From Lentisphaeria bacterium (lineage in GTDB: Bacteria > Verrucomicrobiota > Lentisphaeria > Victivallales > Victivallaceae), in assembly GCA_017466125.1 (NCBI GenBank), contig JAFTUS010000169.1, forward strand, positions 1 to 48,742: a DNA stretch of 48,742 nt, in the 5' to 3' direction. Position numbers and translations under genes: made by a program. Each line of letters starts with the position of its first letter. Positions within the stretch are counted from its first letter, which is position 1. Positions 15,821-25,476 of this stretch are shown here, piece after piece. The notes beneath the pieces were generated by a model. The model searched no databases. It saw nothing but the letters and a program-made list of their open reading frames with translations, and was not told the origin of the DNA.

Positions 15821-16869
15821 TGAAAAAGAGATTATATTTTCTGTTTTTGCTGTCCGGACTCTGCACTTTCTCCGGATGTTACGACCGCAGTACGGATAAT
15901 TTCAGTCAATATCCGGACATCAACAATCTGCCAAGCGGCGTGGTCGATCAAGCCGGTTTGACCGACGAAGACAAACGCCGTCAGTTGGAATTCCTCAAGA
16001 AACTCGATGAACAGAAAGAGCCGGTCTACCGCATCAATGCCGGGGACAAAATCAGCATACGGGTCTACAATCACCCCGATCTGATCATGGAGTCTCTGGT
16101 TACGCCCGACGGGGCGATCGGGGTAATGTTTGCCGGACAGGTCCAGGTTGCCGGTCTGACACTGGAAGAGGCAAGCGAAAAAATCAAGAAGGTCTACGGG
16201 CAATATATCAAAAACCCCGAACTGGGCGTTTTCGCCATTGATGTAAGAAGTCAGACGGCAACCATTTCCGGCGCAGTGAACAACCCCGGCATGTTCGTTA
16301 TTTCCAACGGGATGCGCCTTGCCGATCTCTTTGCCAAGGCGGGCGGTTCAGCAGTGCGTGACTTCGATGACCAGATGCTCGATGCCGCAGATTATCAGAA
16401 CAGTATCATTGTGCGGAATGGCAAAATCCTGCCGGTAAACTTTTCGCTTGCTATCGAAAAAGGCGACCGCTGGCACAATGTCAAACTCAAAAAAGGCGAT
16501 TATATTTACATCGCCGTCCGTTCCGAAGCCATGGTCAGCATCATCGGCAGTATCCACCGCCCGCACAAAAGATTGTGGGATCAGAATTTGGGTATTCTCG
16601 AACTTATCTCCTCCGGACTGGGCTTGAAGGAGGAACACTGGCAGTACGGCGTCATCATCCGCGGCGGCATGGAAAATCCCCGCTTCTACCGGGTGGATAT
16701 CGACGGTATTTTACAGGGAAGATGTGCCAATGTCCGCCTGCAGCCCGGGGATGTGGTCTATGTTCCGCATGACAATATTTCGGAATACAACGTCTTTGTC
16801 CGCAAATTGCTGCCGTCGGCGCAATTCCTGAGTACCTTTACGTTCCCGGCTTTGAATTTTGTGAATTAA
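15820..16869 (+). CDS. Wza-like polysaccharide export lipoprotein
   Basis: A 349-residue outer-membrane polysaccharide exporter. A signal peptide ends in a lipobox (TFSGC, Cys20). The polysaccharide export domain follows (about 65-150: YRINAGDKISIRVYNHPDLIMES, VTPDGAIGVMFAGQVQVAGLTLEEA), then SLBB-like segments (ATISGAVNNPGMFVISNGMRLADLFAKAGG and VSIIGSIHRPHKRL). An in-frame TTG lies one codon earlier; the ATG at 15820, overlapping the upstream TGA, is the better start. With the Wzz-like protein it would form the envelope-spanning export channel for the polymer. The C-terminal amphipathic helix typical of Wza is not obvious. Confidence 0.9.
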   Translation: MKKRLYFLFLLSGLCTFSGCYDRSTDNFSQYPDINNLPSGVVDQAGLTDEDKRRQLEFLKKLDEQKEPVYRINAGDKISIRVYNHPDLIMESLVTPDGAIGVMFAGQVQVAGLTLEEASEKIKKVYGQYIKNPELGVFAIDVRSQTATISGAVNNPGMFVISNGMRLADLFAKAGGSAVRDFDDQMLDAADYQNSIIVRNGKILPVNFSLAIEKGDRWHNVKLKKGDYIYIAVRSEAMVSIIGSIHRPHKRLWDQNLGILELISSGLGLKEEHWQYGVIIRGGMENPRFYRVDIDGILQGRCANVRLQPGDVVYVPHDNISEYNVFVRKLLPSAQFLSTFTFPALNFVN

Positions 16870-16878
16870 GGTTTTATA

Positions 16879-18207
16879 ATGAAGTACCTGATTTTTCTCA
16901 TTGCCTTTCTGGGCGTACTGCCGCTGGGGTATATGCTTACCTTGAACCGTAAGTATATGCGCTATGCGTTTCTGGCAGTACTCCTGCCGGTAATGATGTT
17001 CAATCAGGTGTCGATCAACTTTTTTTCGCACGAAACGTACCGGGGAACATCCCGCGGCATGGAAGTATCGCTGGTCTATCTGATCGCACTGGCAATGTTG
17101 ATCGGCATGTGGATACTCTACCGCAAAAAGCCGCTATTGCCGGATACCGGAAGTAAAATCTATTTGGTATATTTTCTTTTGTGCATACCCTCGCTCGTGA
17201 ATGCTGACAACGCACTTTTCAGCTGGTTTGAAATGTGGAAAATGATAATGATGTATATCGTTTTTCTCTGTACCTATTATTATTTATATTACACACGGGA
17301 CTTCAATACCGTGATGATCGGTTTCGGTATCGTTGCGTCAGTCACTTTTCTCTGTGTGGTGTTTCAGCATGTCAAAGGCATCCATCAGGCGAATGGACTT
17401 TTTCCGCACCAGAACAGTATGGGGATGTATATGTGTCTGATAGCCCCGGTCTTTTTTGCCTATTACTTCAACCGCAACAGAGGGTGGAAACGTTTTCTCT
17501 TTGCCGGTTTTTTTCTTGCTGCGTCGGCGGCGTGTATGCGCACTTATTCCCGCGGGGCGATGGTCTGTTTGCCTTTCGGGTGTGCTATTACGGCACTGCT
17601 TTCGCTGCGCTACCAGTTCCACATGCGGAAGATCCAAATTCTTCTGCCCGTATTTCTCATCTGTTTTTTCGGACTCCTGCTTCTGCTGCCCAACATTATC
17701 AAGCGGTTTGAAAACGCCCCCAAAGAGTCATTGATGACCCGGCAATATCTGGCGGCGTCGGCGTGGAATATGATGAAAGACAAACCCTTTGCCGGAGTCG
17801 GCTTGAACAACTGGGGCATCAAAATCAATCCGCCTTATCCTTACTGCGAATACCGTTACGGCAACAAACGCATTGCCAAAGACTTCAAAGAGGGCATTGT
17901 GGAAACCAGTTATCTGCTGGTGGGGGCGGAGTGCGGATTTTTTGCTCTGGCGGCATTTCTGGCGTGGCTGGGATATTATTATGTGACGGCGTGCAAACTG
18001 GTGAAGCAGCTGCGCCGGACAGAACTGTTTTACATTCCTGCCGGCATCGTCGGCGGACTGACGGCGATCTATCTGCAATCGACGCTGGAATGGGTCATGA
18101 AACAGCAGGTCAATTTTATCCAGATGATGATACTCTTTGCCATGTTGAGTATTCTTTTCAAATACAGTAAAAAATTCGCAACCGGTCAGGCGGAGGTGAA
18201 CGCATGA
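16879..18207 (+). CDS. O-antigen ligase / Wzy-type polymerase family membrane protein
   Basis: A 442-residue inner-membrane protein with about ten transmembrane helices and the Wzy_C/O-antigen-ligase signature in the middle: GLFPHQNSMGMYMCLIAPVFF (about 172-192), RTYSRGAMVCL, and a periplasmic loop with NMMKDKPFAGVGLNNW. These enzymes polymerise or transfer undecaprenyl-linked oligosaccharides. Since the operon holds a flippase, co-polymerase and exporter, a polymerase role is likeliest, although ligases share the fold. It overlaps the GH9 gene by 4 bp. Confidence 0.87.
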   Translation: MKYLIFLIAFLGVLPLGYMLTLNRKYMRYAFLAVLLPVMMFNQVSINFFSHETYRGTSRGMEVSLVYLIALAMLIGMWILYRKKPLLPDTGSKIYLVYFLLCIPSLVNADNALFSWFEMWKMIMMYIVFLCTYYYLYYTRDFNTVMIGFGIVASVTFLCVVFQHVKGIHQANGLFPHQNSMGMYMCLIAPVFFAYYFNRNRGWKRFLFAGFFLAASAACMRTYSRGAMVCLPFGCAITALLSLRYQFHMRKIQILLPVFLICFFGLLLLLPNIIKRFENAPKESLMTRQYLAASAWNMMKDKPFAGVGLNNWGIKINPPYPYCEYRYGNKRIAKDFKEGIVETSYLLVGAECGFFALAAFLAWLGYYYVTACKLVKQLRRTELFYIPAGIVGGLTAIYLQSTLEWVMKQQVNFIQMMILFAMLSILFKYSKKFATGQAEVNA

Positions 18208-20429
18208 AAAAATGGTTTTTCCTCCTCATTCCGTTTATCTGTGCCGCAGAAGTCGAATATGAATTTCTCACGCCGCAAGTTGTGGTGCTGAAAAAATCAT
18301 CTCTTCCGGGACGTATCCCGAACCTTTCGACGGTGGGAAACCGTATTGTTCACCAGACGCACTGGTACAAAGAGAATGGTCTGTTGCGTGATAAAAACGG
18401 CAATATCCTGAAAAAAGCAGATGTCGATTGTTTTACCTTTCTGGGATTGGGCGAACCGATGAAGCCGGGAGAAAAACGCAATTTCAATATTTGTACTGTT
18501 CAATATGATCCTGAAAAACCCAGCAATATTTTTAAACTCAATCAAGTCGGCAACGGTGTAAATCAACAGCAGAAGTTTGCCTACATGGGCGCGTGGCTGG
18601 GGGGCCTCGGGGCTTTGCCGTTGAAACACCTTGCCGGGAAAGAGTTTGAAATACGCAATGCTTCTGACGGAAAATGCGTTTATAAAAATACTCTGAAACT
18701 GCGGCGGGAAGATCCGCTGTATCAGGGAAAGACCCCCTTTACCGGCGAAGAAGTTCTGGAACTGGACTACTCGCAGTTCAATGCGCCGGGAAAATATTAT
18801 TTCCGGGTGGAAAATGTGGGGCGAAGTATGGATTTTGTTATCGGTTCAGAAACCTTGAGCGAAGCCTTTTATATCCATGCAAGAGGACTTTATCACAAAC
18901 GGTGCGGCATTGCCAAAGCACAGCCCTTTACCGCGTGGGAAAGTCCGGCGTGTCACCGCCGCGTTTATTTGGGTGTATTCCCCGGCAATGCGGAACATTA
19001 CCGGAAAGGAAAAGAGATTGAAGAGGGCTTTGTTCATAAATTTCAACGTGTTGAAGTCAAACACTTTGAGTTGATAAAACGCCATTCTTTTTCCGCGCGC
19101 AAAGCAGTTTCCGCTCCCGGCGGCTGGCATGATGCGGCTGATTACGACCGCCGCCCTTATCATTTGCGTATCGTGAGCGATTTGGCGACGGTCTATCTGA
19201 TGAAACCGGAAAATTTCATTGACGGACAACTCAACATTCCCGAAAGCGGCAATGGCATACCCGATATTCTCGACGAAGCGGCGTGGGGCGTAAAGCATCT
19301 GCTTGCCGTTCAGCAGGATAACGGCGGAGTCGGTACATGGTTTGAAACCACCGGACACCCGCAGGCAGGGGAGGGGCTGCCGGATAAGGATAAATATGTT
19401 TATTATGTTTCCGCCCCCAGCCGCAACGGAACTCTGGAATATGCCGCCGCCGTCAGCACCCTTGCCCTTGCCATGAAAAAGGCGGGGGCGGCAAACGAAA
19501 CGCAAAAATATTTCAGCTCCGCCAAAAAAGCATGGCAGTTCGCCCTTGACAGAAAAAACCTTCTCGCCCGCGGATATATGTACAAGGGGAAAATGATTTA
19601 CTACAATGAAGGTATGAAACTCCATGCCGGAAATCTTTTGCGCACTGCGGTAAATCTCTATATTCTTTCCGGCGATGAAACTTTCCTCGCCCCGGTAAAA
19701 AAAGAGTCCACGCGCATACAGGAGACTTTCAACAAGGAGTTCTGGAAATGGTCGCCGTTGAGTTTGATGATGCTTGAACTTTATCCGGCAGATACATTGG
19801 AAACATTCCGCCGGGAATACCGCAAAGTTATCCTGCGTGATGCTGATAAAATGCTTGCGGATCAGGAAAATGCTTACCCCTGCCGCACACTCTGGCACGC
19901 TCATAATGCCGGATGGGTCCACGCTATGGCGTGGGGCAATTATCACCCGTTGCGGCGGGCGATGACATTGATCGCCGCACATAAACTTTCCGGAGAGCAA
20001 AAATATCTTGACGGAGCATACCTTGCCAATGACTTCCACAACGGAGCCAATCCGCTGGGCAGAAGCATGACTTCCGGGCTTGGAAAAATTTATCCGGCGG
20101 TGTTTCTCGATCTGGTAAGTTACGCCGACGGCATCGGGGAGTTTGTGCCGGGGATCACCCCTTACGGCAACACTTTCGGTCTTGACCGCAATGCGGTAAA
20201 AATGGTGTATGGCAAATCAGCGGATAAACTTCCCATATTCCGCAGATATGTAAATCTGGAATTTTTGAGCGTGCCGTCAAGCGAATATTCCGTTTGGGAG
20301 ACCATCGCTCCGGCGGCGGTAACAACCGGTTATTTATTGGAAAAGGCTCAACTGCCGTTGAATGAGTGGAAAAAACGCAAACCTGCCGGAGATTTCCGCA
20401 AACTCCCCGGCTACCGGGCGTTGCCATGA
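18204..20429 (+). CDS. Secreted glycoside hydrolase family 9-like enzyme
   Basis: A 741-residue exported enzyme with a signal peptide (MKKWFFLLIPFICAAE), an N-terminal cellulase Ig-like region (about 60-215, ending FRVENVGRSMDFVIG), then an (alpha/alpha)6-barrel GH9 domain. Catalytic motifs are intact: GGWHDAADYDR with Asp310 and Asp313, NPLGRSMTSGLG, and the proton donor Glu699 in SEYSVWETIAP. GH9 enzymes usually cleave beta-1,4-glucans. In a synthesis operon a hydrolase often trims or releases the polymer in the periplasm, as in cellulose or alginate loci. About 132 bp of its interior is echoed in the scrap locus at 30.2 kb. Confidence 0.9.
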   Translation: MKKWFFLLIPFICAAEVEYEFLTPQVVVLKKSSLPGRIPNLSTVGNRIVHQTHWYKENGLLRDKNGNILKKADVDCFTFLGLGEPMKPGEKRNFNICTVQYDPEKPSNIFKLNQVGNGVNQQQKFAYMGAWLGGLGALPLKHLAGKEFEIRNASDGKCVYKNTLKLRREDPLYQGKTPFTGEEVLELDYSQFNAPGKYYFRVENVGRSMDFVIGSETLSEAFYIHARGLYHKRCGIAKAQPFTAWESPACHRRVYLGVFPGNAEHYRKGKEIEEGFVHKFQRVEVKHFELIKRHSFSARKAVSAPGGWHDAADYDRRPYHLRIVSDLATVYLMKPENFIDGQLNIPESGNGIPDILDEAAWGVKHLLAVQQDNGGVGTWFETTGHPQAGEGLPDKDKYVYYVSAPSRNGTLEYAAAVSTLALAMKKAGAANETQKYFSSAKKAWQFALDRKNLLARGYMYKGKMIYYNEGMKLHAGNLLRTAVNLYILSGDETFLAPVKKESTRIQETFNKEFWKWSPLSLMMLELYPADTLETFRREYRKVILRDADKMLADQENAYPCRTLWHAHNAGWVHAMAWGNYHPLRRAMTLIAAHKLSGEQKYLDGAYLANDFHNGANPLGRSMTSGLGKIYPAVFLDLVSYADGIGEFVPGITPYGNTFGLDRNAVKMVYGKSADKLPIFRRYVNLEFLSVPSSEYSVWETIAPAAVTTGYLLEKAQLPLNEWKKRKPAGDFRKLPGYRALP

Positions 20430-20436
20430 GGTGAGT

Positions 20437-21585
20437 ATGAAACATAAGACGATTGAAATATTTTTATTTATCGATGCGCTGGGGTGGAAGATCGTAAATG
20501 ATCACAATTTTATGGCGGAACGTCTGCCGTACCGCAAAAAGATTTTCATGCAGTTCGGTTATTCCAGCAGTGCGATACCAACCATTCTTTCGGGGAGAAC
20601 TCCGGCGGAACACGGGCATCTGGGGCTGTTCCGTTTTGCTCCGTCGTCATCGCCTTTCAAACGTCTTTCCCGTTTTGCATGGTTATTCAAACCGTCAAGT
20701 TTCTGGAACCGGGGACGGGTGCGCCACCATTTATCCAAACTGTTGAAAAAACTCTACGGTTTTACCGGATATTTCCAACTCTACCGGATGCCGATATGGA
20801 AGTTGAAGTTCGTGGATTACTGCGAAAAGCGGGATTTGTTTGTTGCCAATGGTATGGACGAAATTGATAATCTGCACGATGTTTTGAGTAAAAACAAGGT
20901 GGATTTCCACATTTCCAACTGGCGTTTGAGCGATAATGACAATTATCTGGCAGCAGAAAAAGCGATTGCGAACGGCAAAAATTTTCTCTTTGTTTACACC
21001 GCAAGTTTCGATGGCGTACTGCACGGAAAAGTCGGAGACCGTTCTGCTGTGCAGAATAAACTCGATGAGATAAAAATTCAAATAGACCGTCTGTATGAAA
21101 AAGCACATGAATACGCGGAAAAAGTGCATTTTACAGTAATTTCCGACCATGGGATGACCCCGCTTGCAGGAACCGTGGATATTATGGAAAAACTTGAAGA
21201 AAGCGGACTGGTTTTCGGCAGAGATTACGGGGCGTGTTACGACTCCACTATGGCACGTTTTTACTATCTGAACGGAAATGCAAAACAGGTGATCTCTGAA
21301 ATCATGAAACCTTTCCCGGGACATTTCCTGACGGAAGACGAAGAAAAAAGATATGGAATTTTCCGGGCGGACCGCATGTTCGGCGACGGAATATTCCTGC
21401 TGGATGCCGGGTTGCAGATCGTACCGTCCGACATGGGGGATAAGCCGTTGAACGGTATGCACGGTTTTCTCCCCGAAGATGAAGACTCGTTTGCCGCGAT
21501 CCTCTCCAATGAACCGCTGCCGGAAAAGATGGAGCGGGTCGCTGATTATTTTAACTTTATGACAGAAAGAGCGGAGAAATTATGA
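20437..21585 (+). CDS. Alkaline phosphatase superfamily (type I phosphodiesterase-like) enzyme
   Basis: A 382-residue protein of the nucleotide pyrophosphatase/phosphodiesterase branch. Metal-site residues appear in order: Asp13 (FIDALG), a Ser/Thr-rich nucleophile stretch (SSSAIPTILSGRTPAEHG), SFDGVLHG, VISDHGMTPL and GMHGF. No signal peptide or transmembrane helix is visible, so it is probably cytoplasmic. The longer reading frame runs back into the GH9 gene; the ATG at 20437 with a GAGGTGAG site is preferred. It overlaps the flippase gene by 4 bp. It may remove or transfer a phospho-substituent on a glycan precursor; the substrate is unknown. Confidence 0.82.
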   Translation: MKHKTIEIFLFIDALGWKIVNDHNFMAERLPYRKKIFMQFGYSSSAIPTILSGRTPAEHGHLGLFRFAPSSSPFKRLSRFAWLFKPSSFWNRGRVRHHLSKLLKKLYGFTGYFQLYRMPIWKLKFVDYCEKRDLFVANGMDEIDNLHDVLSKNKVDFHISNWRLSDNDNYLAAEKAIANGKNFLFVYTASFDGVLHGKVGDRSAVQNKLDEIKIQIDRLYEKAHEYAEKVHFTVISDHGMTPLAGTVDIMEKLEESGLVFGRDYGACYDSTMARFYYLNGNAKQVISEIMKPFPGHFLTEDEEKRYGIFRADRMFGDGIFLLDAGLQIVPSDMGDKPLNGMHGFLPEDEDSFAAILSNEPLPEKMERVADYFNFMTERAEKL

Positions 21586-23123
21586 AAATTCCATTTTTCA
21601 AAAACACCGTAACGAACTATTTTTCCATGTTTGTCCGACTGATACAGGGGATCCTTGTGACCCGCTGGCTCATCAGTCATCTGGGCGAGGCTCAGTACGG
21701 TTTGTGGGTCATGCTGTGGAGTTTTTTCAGTTATGCACTTTTACTTGACCTCGGTTTCGGCGTGGCGGCGCAGAAGGTTACGGCGACTGAATTGTACAAG
21801 AAAGATATCAATAAGTACAATCATACCATATCAAGCATCTTTTTCAGCCATGTGAGTATGGCTCTTCTGATCCTGCCGCTGACTTTTATCGGAATGTATT
21901 ATATACGGGAACTCTTTCATCTGCCCGCAGATGCGACGGCGGAATATATCCGCTTCTGCCGCGAGGCACTGCTGTTGAGCGGTCTTGCCGCAACGATGGT
22001 GTTTCCGCTGGGGGTATTCCCCGAAATACTGGTGGGACTGCAGAAACTCTACTTGCGCAACTACATCATCATCATTTCCAAACTCGTGGAACTTGCCGGG
22101 GTCATCACTGTTTTTGCACTGGGATTGGGGTTGTTCAAACTGCTCTTTTTCGTCATGCTGGTCATGGGTGCGACTCAAGTTGCGATGCTCGTTGCGGCGT
22201 GGAGGGCGATCCCCGGTTTCCGCATACGGTTTGCCTTTGATAAAGAGGTGTTCAAGAAAATATTCCATTTTTCCAGTGCCGTCTATATCATCTCGATCGG
22301 ACGCATGATCTGGGAGCGGGGAATGTTCCTGCTCATAAGTGTTTTCTGCGGTCTTGCCCCCGTCGGTATTTTTCAGTTGGGCAGCCGTATCCCTTTTCTT
22401 ATTCAGCAGATCGCATTGCCCTATGTGGAAAATATATCCCCCATTTCCGCCCTTCTTCACAGCCGTAAACGCACCATGCATCTGGCGCAGATATTGATGC
22501 GCGCGATCCGCTGGGTGAATTTCTTTGCGGCGGGAGCAACGGTCATGGTGATCATCTACGCGCCGAGGATCATTCTGCTTTTGTTCAACGTTGACAACAA
22601 TGAAGCGGCGTTCATCTGCCGTTTGATGGTGCTGTTTGTCTACTTTCTGCTGGTTTGCCGGAGCATTCCTGAAAAATTCCTCACGATGGCGGAGGAACAC
22701 AAATTTCTTGCCAAAGTGCAGAGTTTTGAAAGTATCTTTTTTATCGTGATTTCCATTGTCGGACTTTTGATAAAACCTCATGAATTGATCGTTGTCGGTG
22801 CGATGATCCTGACCAAATTGATCGGTACGGCCGTTTTTGTTTTGCCGCACCTGATCAAACGTGCCAATATCAGATTGCGTTTTTTCATATTGTATTCGCT
22901 TTTTGAACCGGCACTTTTAGCGTTGGCAACGGGGATGGTCTGCTATTGGCAATATTATTTCCTGCGGGGACAGCTTCACGAATTTTTCCTTCTGGCTCTG
23001 GCGGGGATCTCCGGCGTGTTGATCTACTTCCCTGCGCTCTATTTTATGATGTTCGACCATGCGGAAAAACTCCGGGCTCAAAGGCTCATCAGCAAGTTCA
23101 CCCGTAAATTGCGGAGGGCATAA
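21582..23123 (+). CDS. Wzx-type polysaccharide flippase
   Basis: A 513-residue integral membrane protein with 12-14 predicted helices of the MATE/MOP exporter superfamily. The N-terminus (FFKNTVTNYFSMFVRLIQGILVTRWLISHLGEAQYGLWVMLWSF, read in parts) is the typical Polysacc_synt start: an N-terminal helix, then RxLGxxxYGxW. It would flip the undecaprenyl-linked repeat unit to the periplasm for the polymerase encoded at 16.9 kb. It overlaps its upstream neighbour by 4 bp, with a gap of 3 bp to the STAS gene. Confidence 0.92.
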   Translation: MKIPFFKNTVTNYFSMFVRLIQGILVTRWLISHLGEAQYGLWVMLWSFFSYALLLDLGFGVAAQKVTATELYKKDINKYNHTISSIFFSHVSMALLILPLTFIGMYYIRELFHLPADATAEYIRFCREALLLSGLAATMVFPLGVFPEILVGLQKLYLRNYIIIISKLVELAGVITVFALGLGLFKLLFFVMLVMGATQVAMLVAAWRAIPGFRIRFAFDKEVFKKIFHFSSAVYIISIGRMIWERGMFLLISVFCGLAPVGIFQLGSRIPFLIQQIALPYVENISPISALLHSRKRTMHLAQILMRAIRWVNFFAAGATVMVIIYAPRIILLLFNVDNNEAAFICRLMVLFVYFLLVCRSIPEKFLTMAEEHKFLAKVQSFESIFFIVISIVGLLIKPHELIVVGAMILTKLIGTAVFVLPHLIKRANIRLRFFILYSLFEPALLALATGMVCYWQYYFLRGQLHEFFLLALAGISGVLIYFPALYFMMFDHAEKLRAQRLISKFTRKLRRA

Positions 23124-23126
23124 ATA

Positions 23127-23471
23127 ATGGAAATGCGTTTTGAATATATCAATGATGTTCTCGTCGCCCATGTGCAGATGTTTCTCGATCAGGTCGGGGC
23201 GGAAAATTTCAAGTACGTGTTGAGCGAACGGATGAAAGAGGGCGAGAAAGTCGTTCTCGATCTGGAAAAACTGGTCAATATCGACAATTACGGTCTGGAT
23301 GCTCTGCTGTCAGCCGCACAGAGAGCCCTGGAAAACGGTTCGGAAATAAAACTTGCCAGAGTCAGTGCCGATATGCAGATCGTATTGGATATTACCCGGG
23401 TCTACCGTGTTTTTGAAATTTTCCCGACAGTAGAAGAAGCCGTTGCAAGTTTTCAGGGGGCAGAGGCATGA
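23127..23471 (+). CDS. STAS-domain protein lacking the phosphorylatable serine
   Basis: A 114-residue single-domain STAS (anti-sigma-factor antagonist-like) protein: beta strands at the N-terminus, VVLDLEKLVNIDNYGLDALLSAAQRALENG in the middle and a C-terminal helix. In SpoIIAA-type proteins the corresponding loop is IDSSG, with the phosphorylated Ser; here residues 52-56 read IDNYG, so switching by serine phosphorylation is unlikely. Embedded between flippase and glycosyltransferase genes, it may be a scaffold or allosteric partner of a glycosyltransferase or membrane protein rather than a sigma-factor switch. It overlaps the next gene by 4 bp. Confidence 0.85.
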   Translation: MEMRFEYINDVLVAHVQMFLDQVGAENFKYVLSERMKEGEKVVLDLEKLVNIDNYGLDALLSAAQRALENGSEIKLARVSADMQIVLDITRVYRVFEIFPTVEEAVASFQGAEA

Positions 23472-24283
23472 TTTCAGTATTGATGCGTTCCCATAACGAT
23501 ATAAAATACATCCGGCAAACCGTGGAGATGCTGTTGGCTCAAACGGTGGATGATGTTGTGGAAATCATCTCCTGTGATGACCGTTCCACGGACGGGACTG
23601 CCGAATATCTGGCAAGCGTGCCGGAGTTGCGCCGGATCGCTCCGCCGGAAGGAAAATATGTCCCCGGCAGGACGTTGAATTATATGGTAAATCAGGCAAA
23701 GGGCGATATTATTGTTTTCAACAACAGCGATGCCATACCTCAAAACAACGATTATCTGAAAACGTTGACCGCTCCTTTGAAAGACAAAAGTGTGGATTGT
23801 GTTTTCGGCAATCAAATCGCAAGAAAAGATGCTTTTGCTGTGGTACGCAAAGATTATGAACGGGCATTTGGCGACGGCTCTGTTTCCCGGAATTGGGGGA
23901 GTTTCTTCTCGCTGGTATCATCGGCTTTCCGCAAAACGGATTTGCTTGTCAAACCTTTTGATGAAAATATCCGGTATTCCGAAGATGCCGAATGGGTCAA
24001 ACGCAATTCCGCAAAAATCGTTTATGTACCCGAAGCCGTGGTGGAACACTCCCACAACTATACCCTTGCGGAGGTGCGGAAACGCTTTTACAACGAGGGC
24101 GTCGCCGACAGACAGATGGGGAAACCTGCCATGAGTTTTTGCCGCTGTATCAAAAGCATTGCCGCAGAAACCTTGCGGGATTGGCTCTATCTGGCGAAAC
24201 ACCGGACAATCAAAGAATTTTTCTATGCCCCCCTTTACCGTTACGTGCAGAAGTCAAGTTATTACAGGGGGACAAAAGCATGA
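23468..24283 (+). CDS. GT2-family glycosyltransferase
   Basis: A 271-residue GT-A fold enzyme. The N-terminus (ISVLMRSHNDIKYIRQTVEMLLAQT) and CDDRSTDGTAEYL give the nucleotide-binding strands. The DxD position reads FNNSDAIP, and SEDAEWVKR provides the downstream ED motif. VVEHSHNYTLAEVRKRFYNEG resembles the end of rhamnosyl/mannosyl-type GT2 enzymes. It is cytoplasmic and probably adds one sugar to the lipid-linked repeat. It overlaps both neighbours by 4 bp. The sugar cannot be assigned. Confidence 0.88.
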   Translation: MISVLMRSHNDIKYIRQTVEMLLAQTVDDVVEIISCDDRSTDGTAEYLASVPELRRIAPPEGKYVPGRTLNYMVNQAKGDIIVFNNSDAIPQNNDYLKTLTAPLKDKSVDCVFGNQIARKDAFAVVRKDYERAFGDGSVSRNWGSFFSLVSSAFRKTDLLVKPFDENIRYSEDAEWVKRNSAKIVYVPEAVVEHSHNYTLAEVRKRFYNEGVADRQMGKPAMSFCRCIKSIAAETLRDWLYLAKHRTIKEFFYAPLYRYVQKSSYYRGTKA

Positions 24284-25476
24284 AGATCGCTCACATCGTC
24301 CGCCGCTTTACCTTTCAAGAATGGGGCGGTACAGAAAGTGTCGTGTGGCACATCGCCCGACAGCAGAAAGCGCAGGGGCTGACTCCGGAAATCCTCTGTA
24401 CTGCCGCACTGGATAAGACCGGGACTGAAGTCATCGAAGGTATTACGATCAGGCGTTTTCCCTATTTTTATCCATATTTTCCCATGCCGGAAAAGGACAA
24501 GGCTGCTTTGGATAAAAAAGGCGGCAGTCCGCTGGCTCCGGAACTGTTACGGTATTTGAAGAATGGAAATTTTGATATATTCCATATCCATGCGGGAGGA
24601 CGGCTGGCTAATTATTCCATGCGCCTTGCCCGCCGCTTTGCCATTCCAACGGTCATGAGTCTGCACGGCGGGGCCTGTGCGGTTCCGGCAGAGGAGATGG
24701 CGTTGATGCTGAAGCCGTTGCAGCATAAATTCAGTTACGGCGGCATCATCGACCGGTTCTTCAAAATGCGGCAAGCTCCGGAAAAACAGGCCGATGTGCT
24801 GTTGGCGTTGAGCCGTGAAGAACAGCAGAAACTGCAAACCCGTCTCCCCGGAAAAAGAGTTGAACTTTTTCCCAACGGGATTTTACACCGGGAACTGCCC
24901 CAAGCAGGGGAGTTCCGCAAGAAATACAATATTCCGGAAGAGAAAAAAGTTATTCTGTGCATTTCACGCATCGACTATCAGAAAAATCAGAAAATTCTGC
25001 TGGAACTTGTTAAACAGCAATCAGATACCCACTTGCTGCTGATTGGCCCGGTAACGGCGGCGTGGTATTACGATGAAATTCTGGCTGCGGCGGAAATGCT
25101 TGGCGTAAAAGAACGTTTGACCGTCATTCCCGGTTTACAGCCCGACAGTCAGGAACTTTTACAGGCGTTGAAAACGGCATACTGTTTTATACTGCCCAGC
25201 CGTCATGAACCTTTCGGCATTGCTGCTTTGGAGGCATTGGATGCGCAAGTGCCGTTGATCGCCTCCGCCGTGGGCGGGTTGAAAGATTTTCTTGTTGACG
25301 GAAAAAACGCGCTTTTGTTTGAAGATAACAACGCCGCAAGTTTGCTTGAAGCATACGATAAAATAGAGTTGCTGCGCGATGATTTGATTGCCAATGGCAC
25401 TATGACCGCTCAAGAGTACAACTGGCAGAGTATTGCCGCAAGACTTACTGAAATTTACCGGGAGTTGTTGAAATGA
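24280..25476 (+). CDS. GT4-family glycosyltransferase
   Basis: A 398-residue GT-B retaining glycosyltransferase. The N-terminal domain begins MKIAHIVRRFTFQEWGGTESVVWH with the usual glycine loop; the C-terminal domain has ILCISRIDYQKNQ and the E-x7-E motif (HEPFGIAALEALDAQVPLIAS). The frame is open far upstream inside the GT2 gene, but the ATG at 24280, overlapping the GT2 stop (ATGA), is clearly the start. Likely role: addition of a sugar to the polysaccharide repeat. Confidence 0.92.
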   Translation: MKIAHIVRRFTFQEWGGTESVVWHIARQQKAQGLTPEILCTAALDKTGTEVIEGITIRRFPYFYPYFPMPEKDKAALDKKGGSPLAPELLRYLKNGNFDIFHIHAGGRLANYSMRLARRFAIPTVMSLHGGACAVPAEEMALMLKPLQHKFSYGGIIDRFFKMRQAPEKQADVLLALSREEQQKLQTRLPGKRVELFPNGILHRELPQAGEFRKKYNIPEEKKVILCISRIDYQKNQKILLELVKQQSDTHLLLIGPVTAAWYYDEILAAAEMLGVKERLTVIPGLQPDSQELLQALKTAYCFILPSRHEPFGIAALEALDAQVPLIASAVGGLKDFLVDGKNALLFEDNNAASLLEAYDKIELLRDDLIANGTMTAQEYNWQSIAARLTEIYRELLK

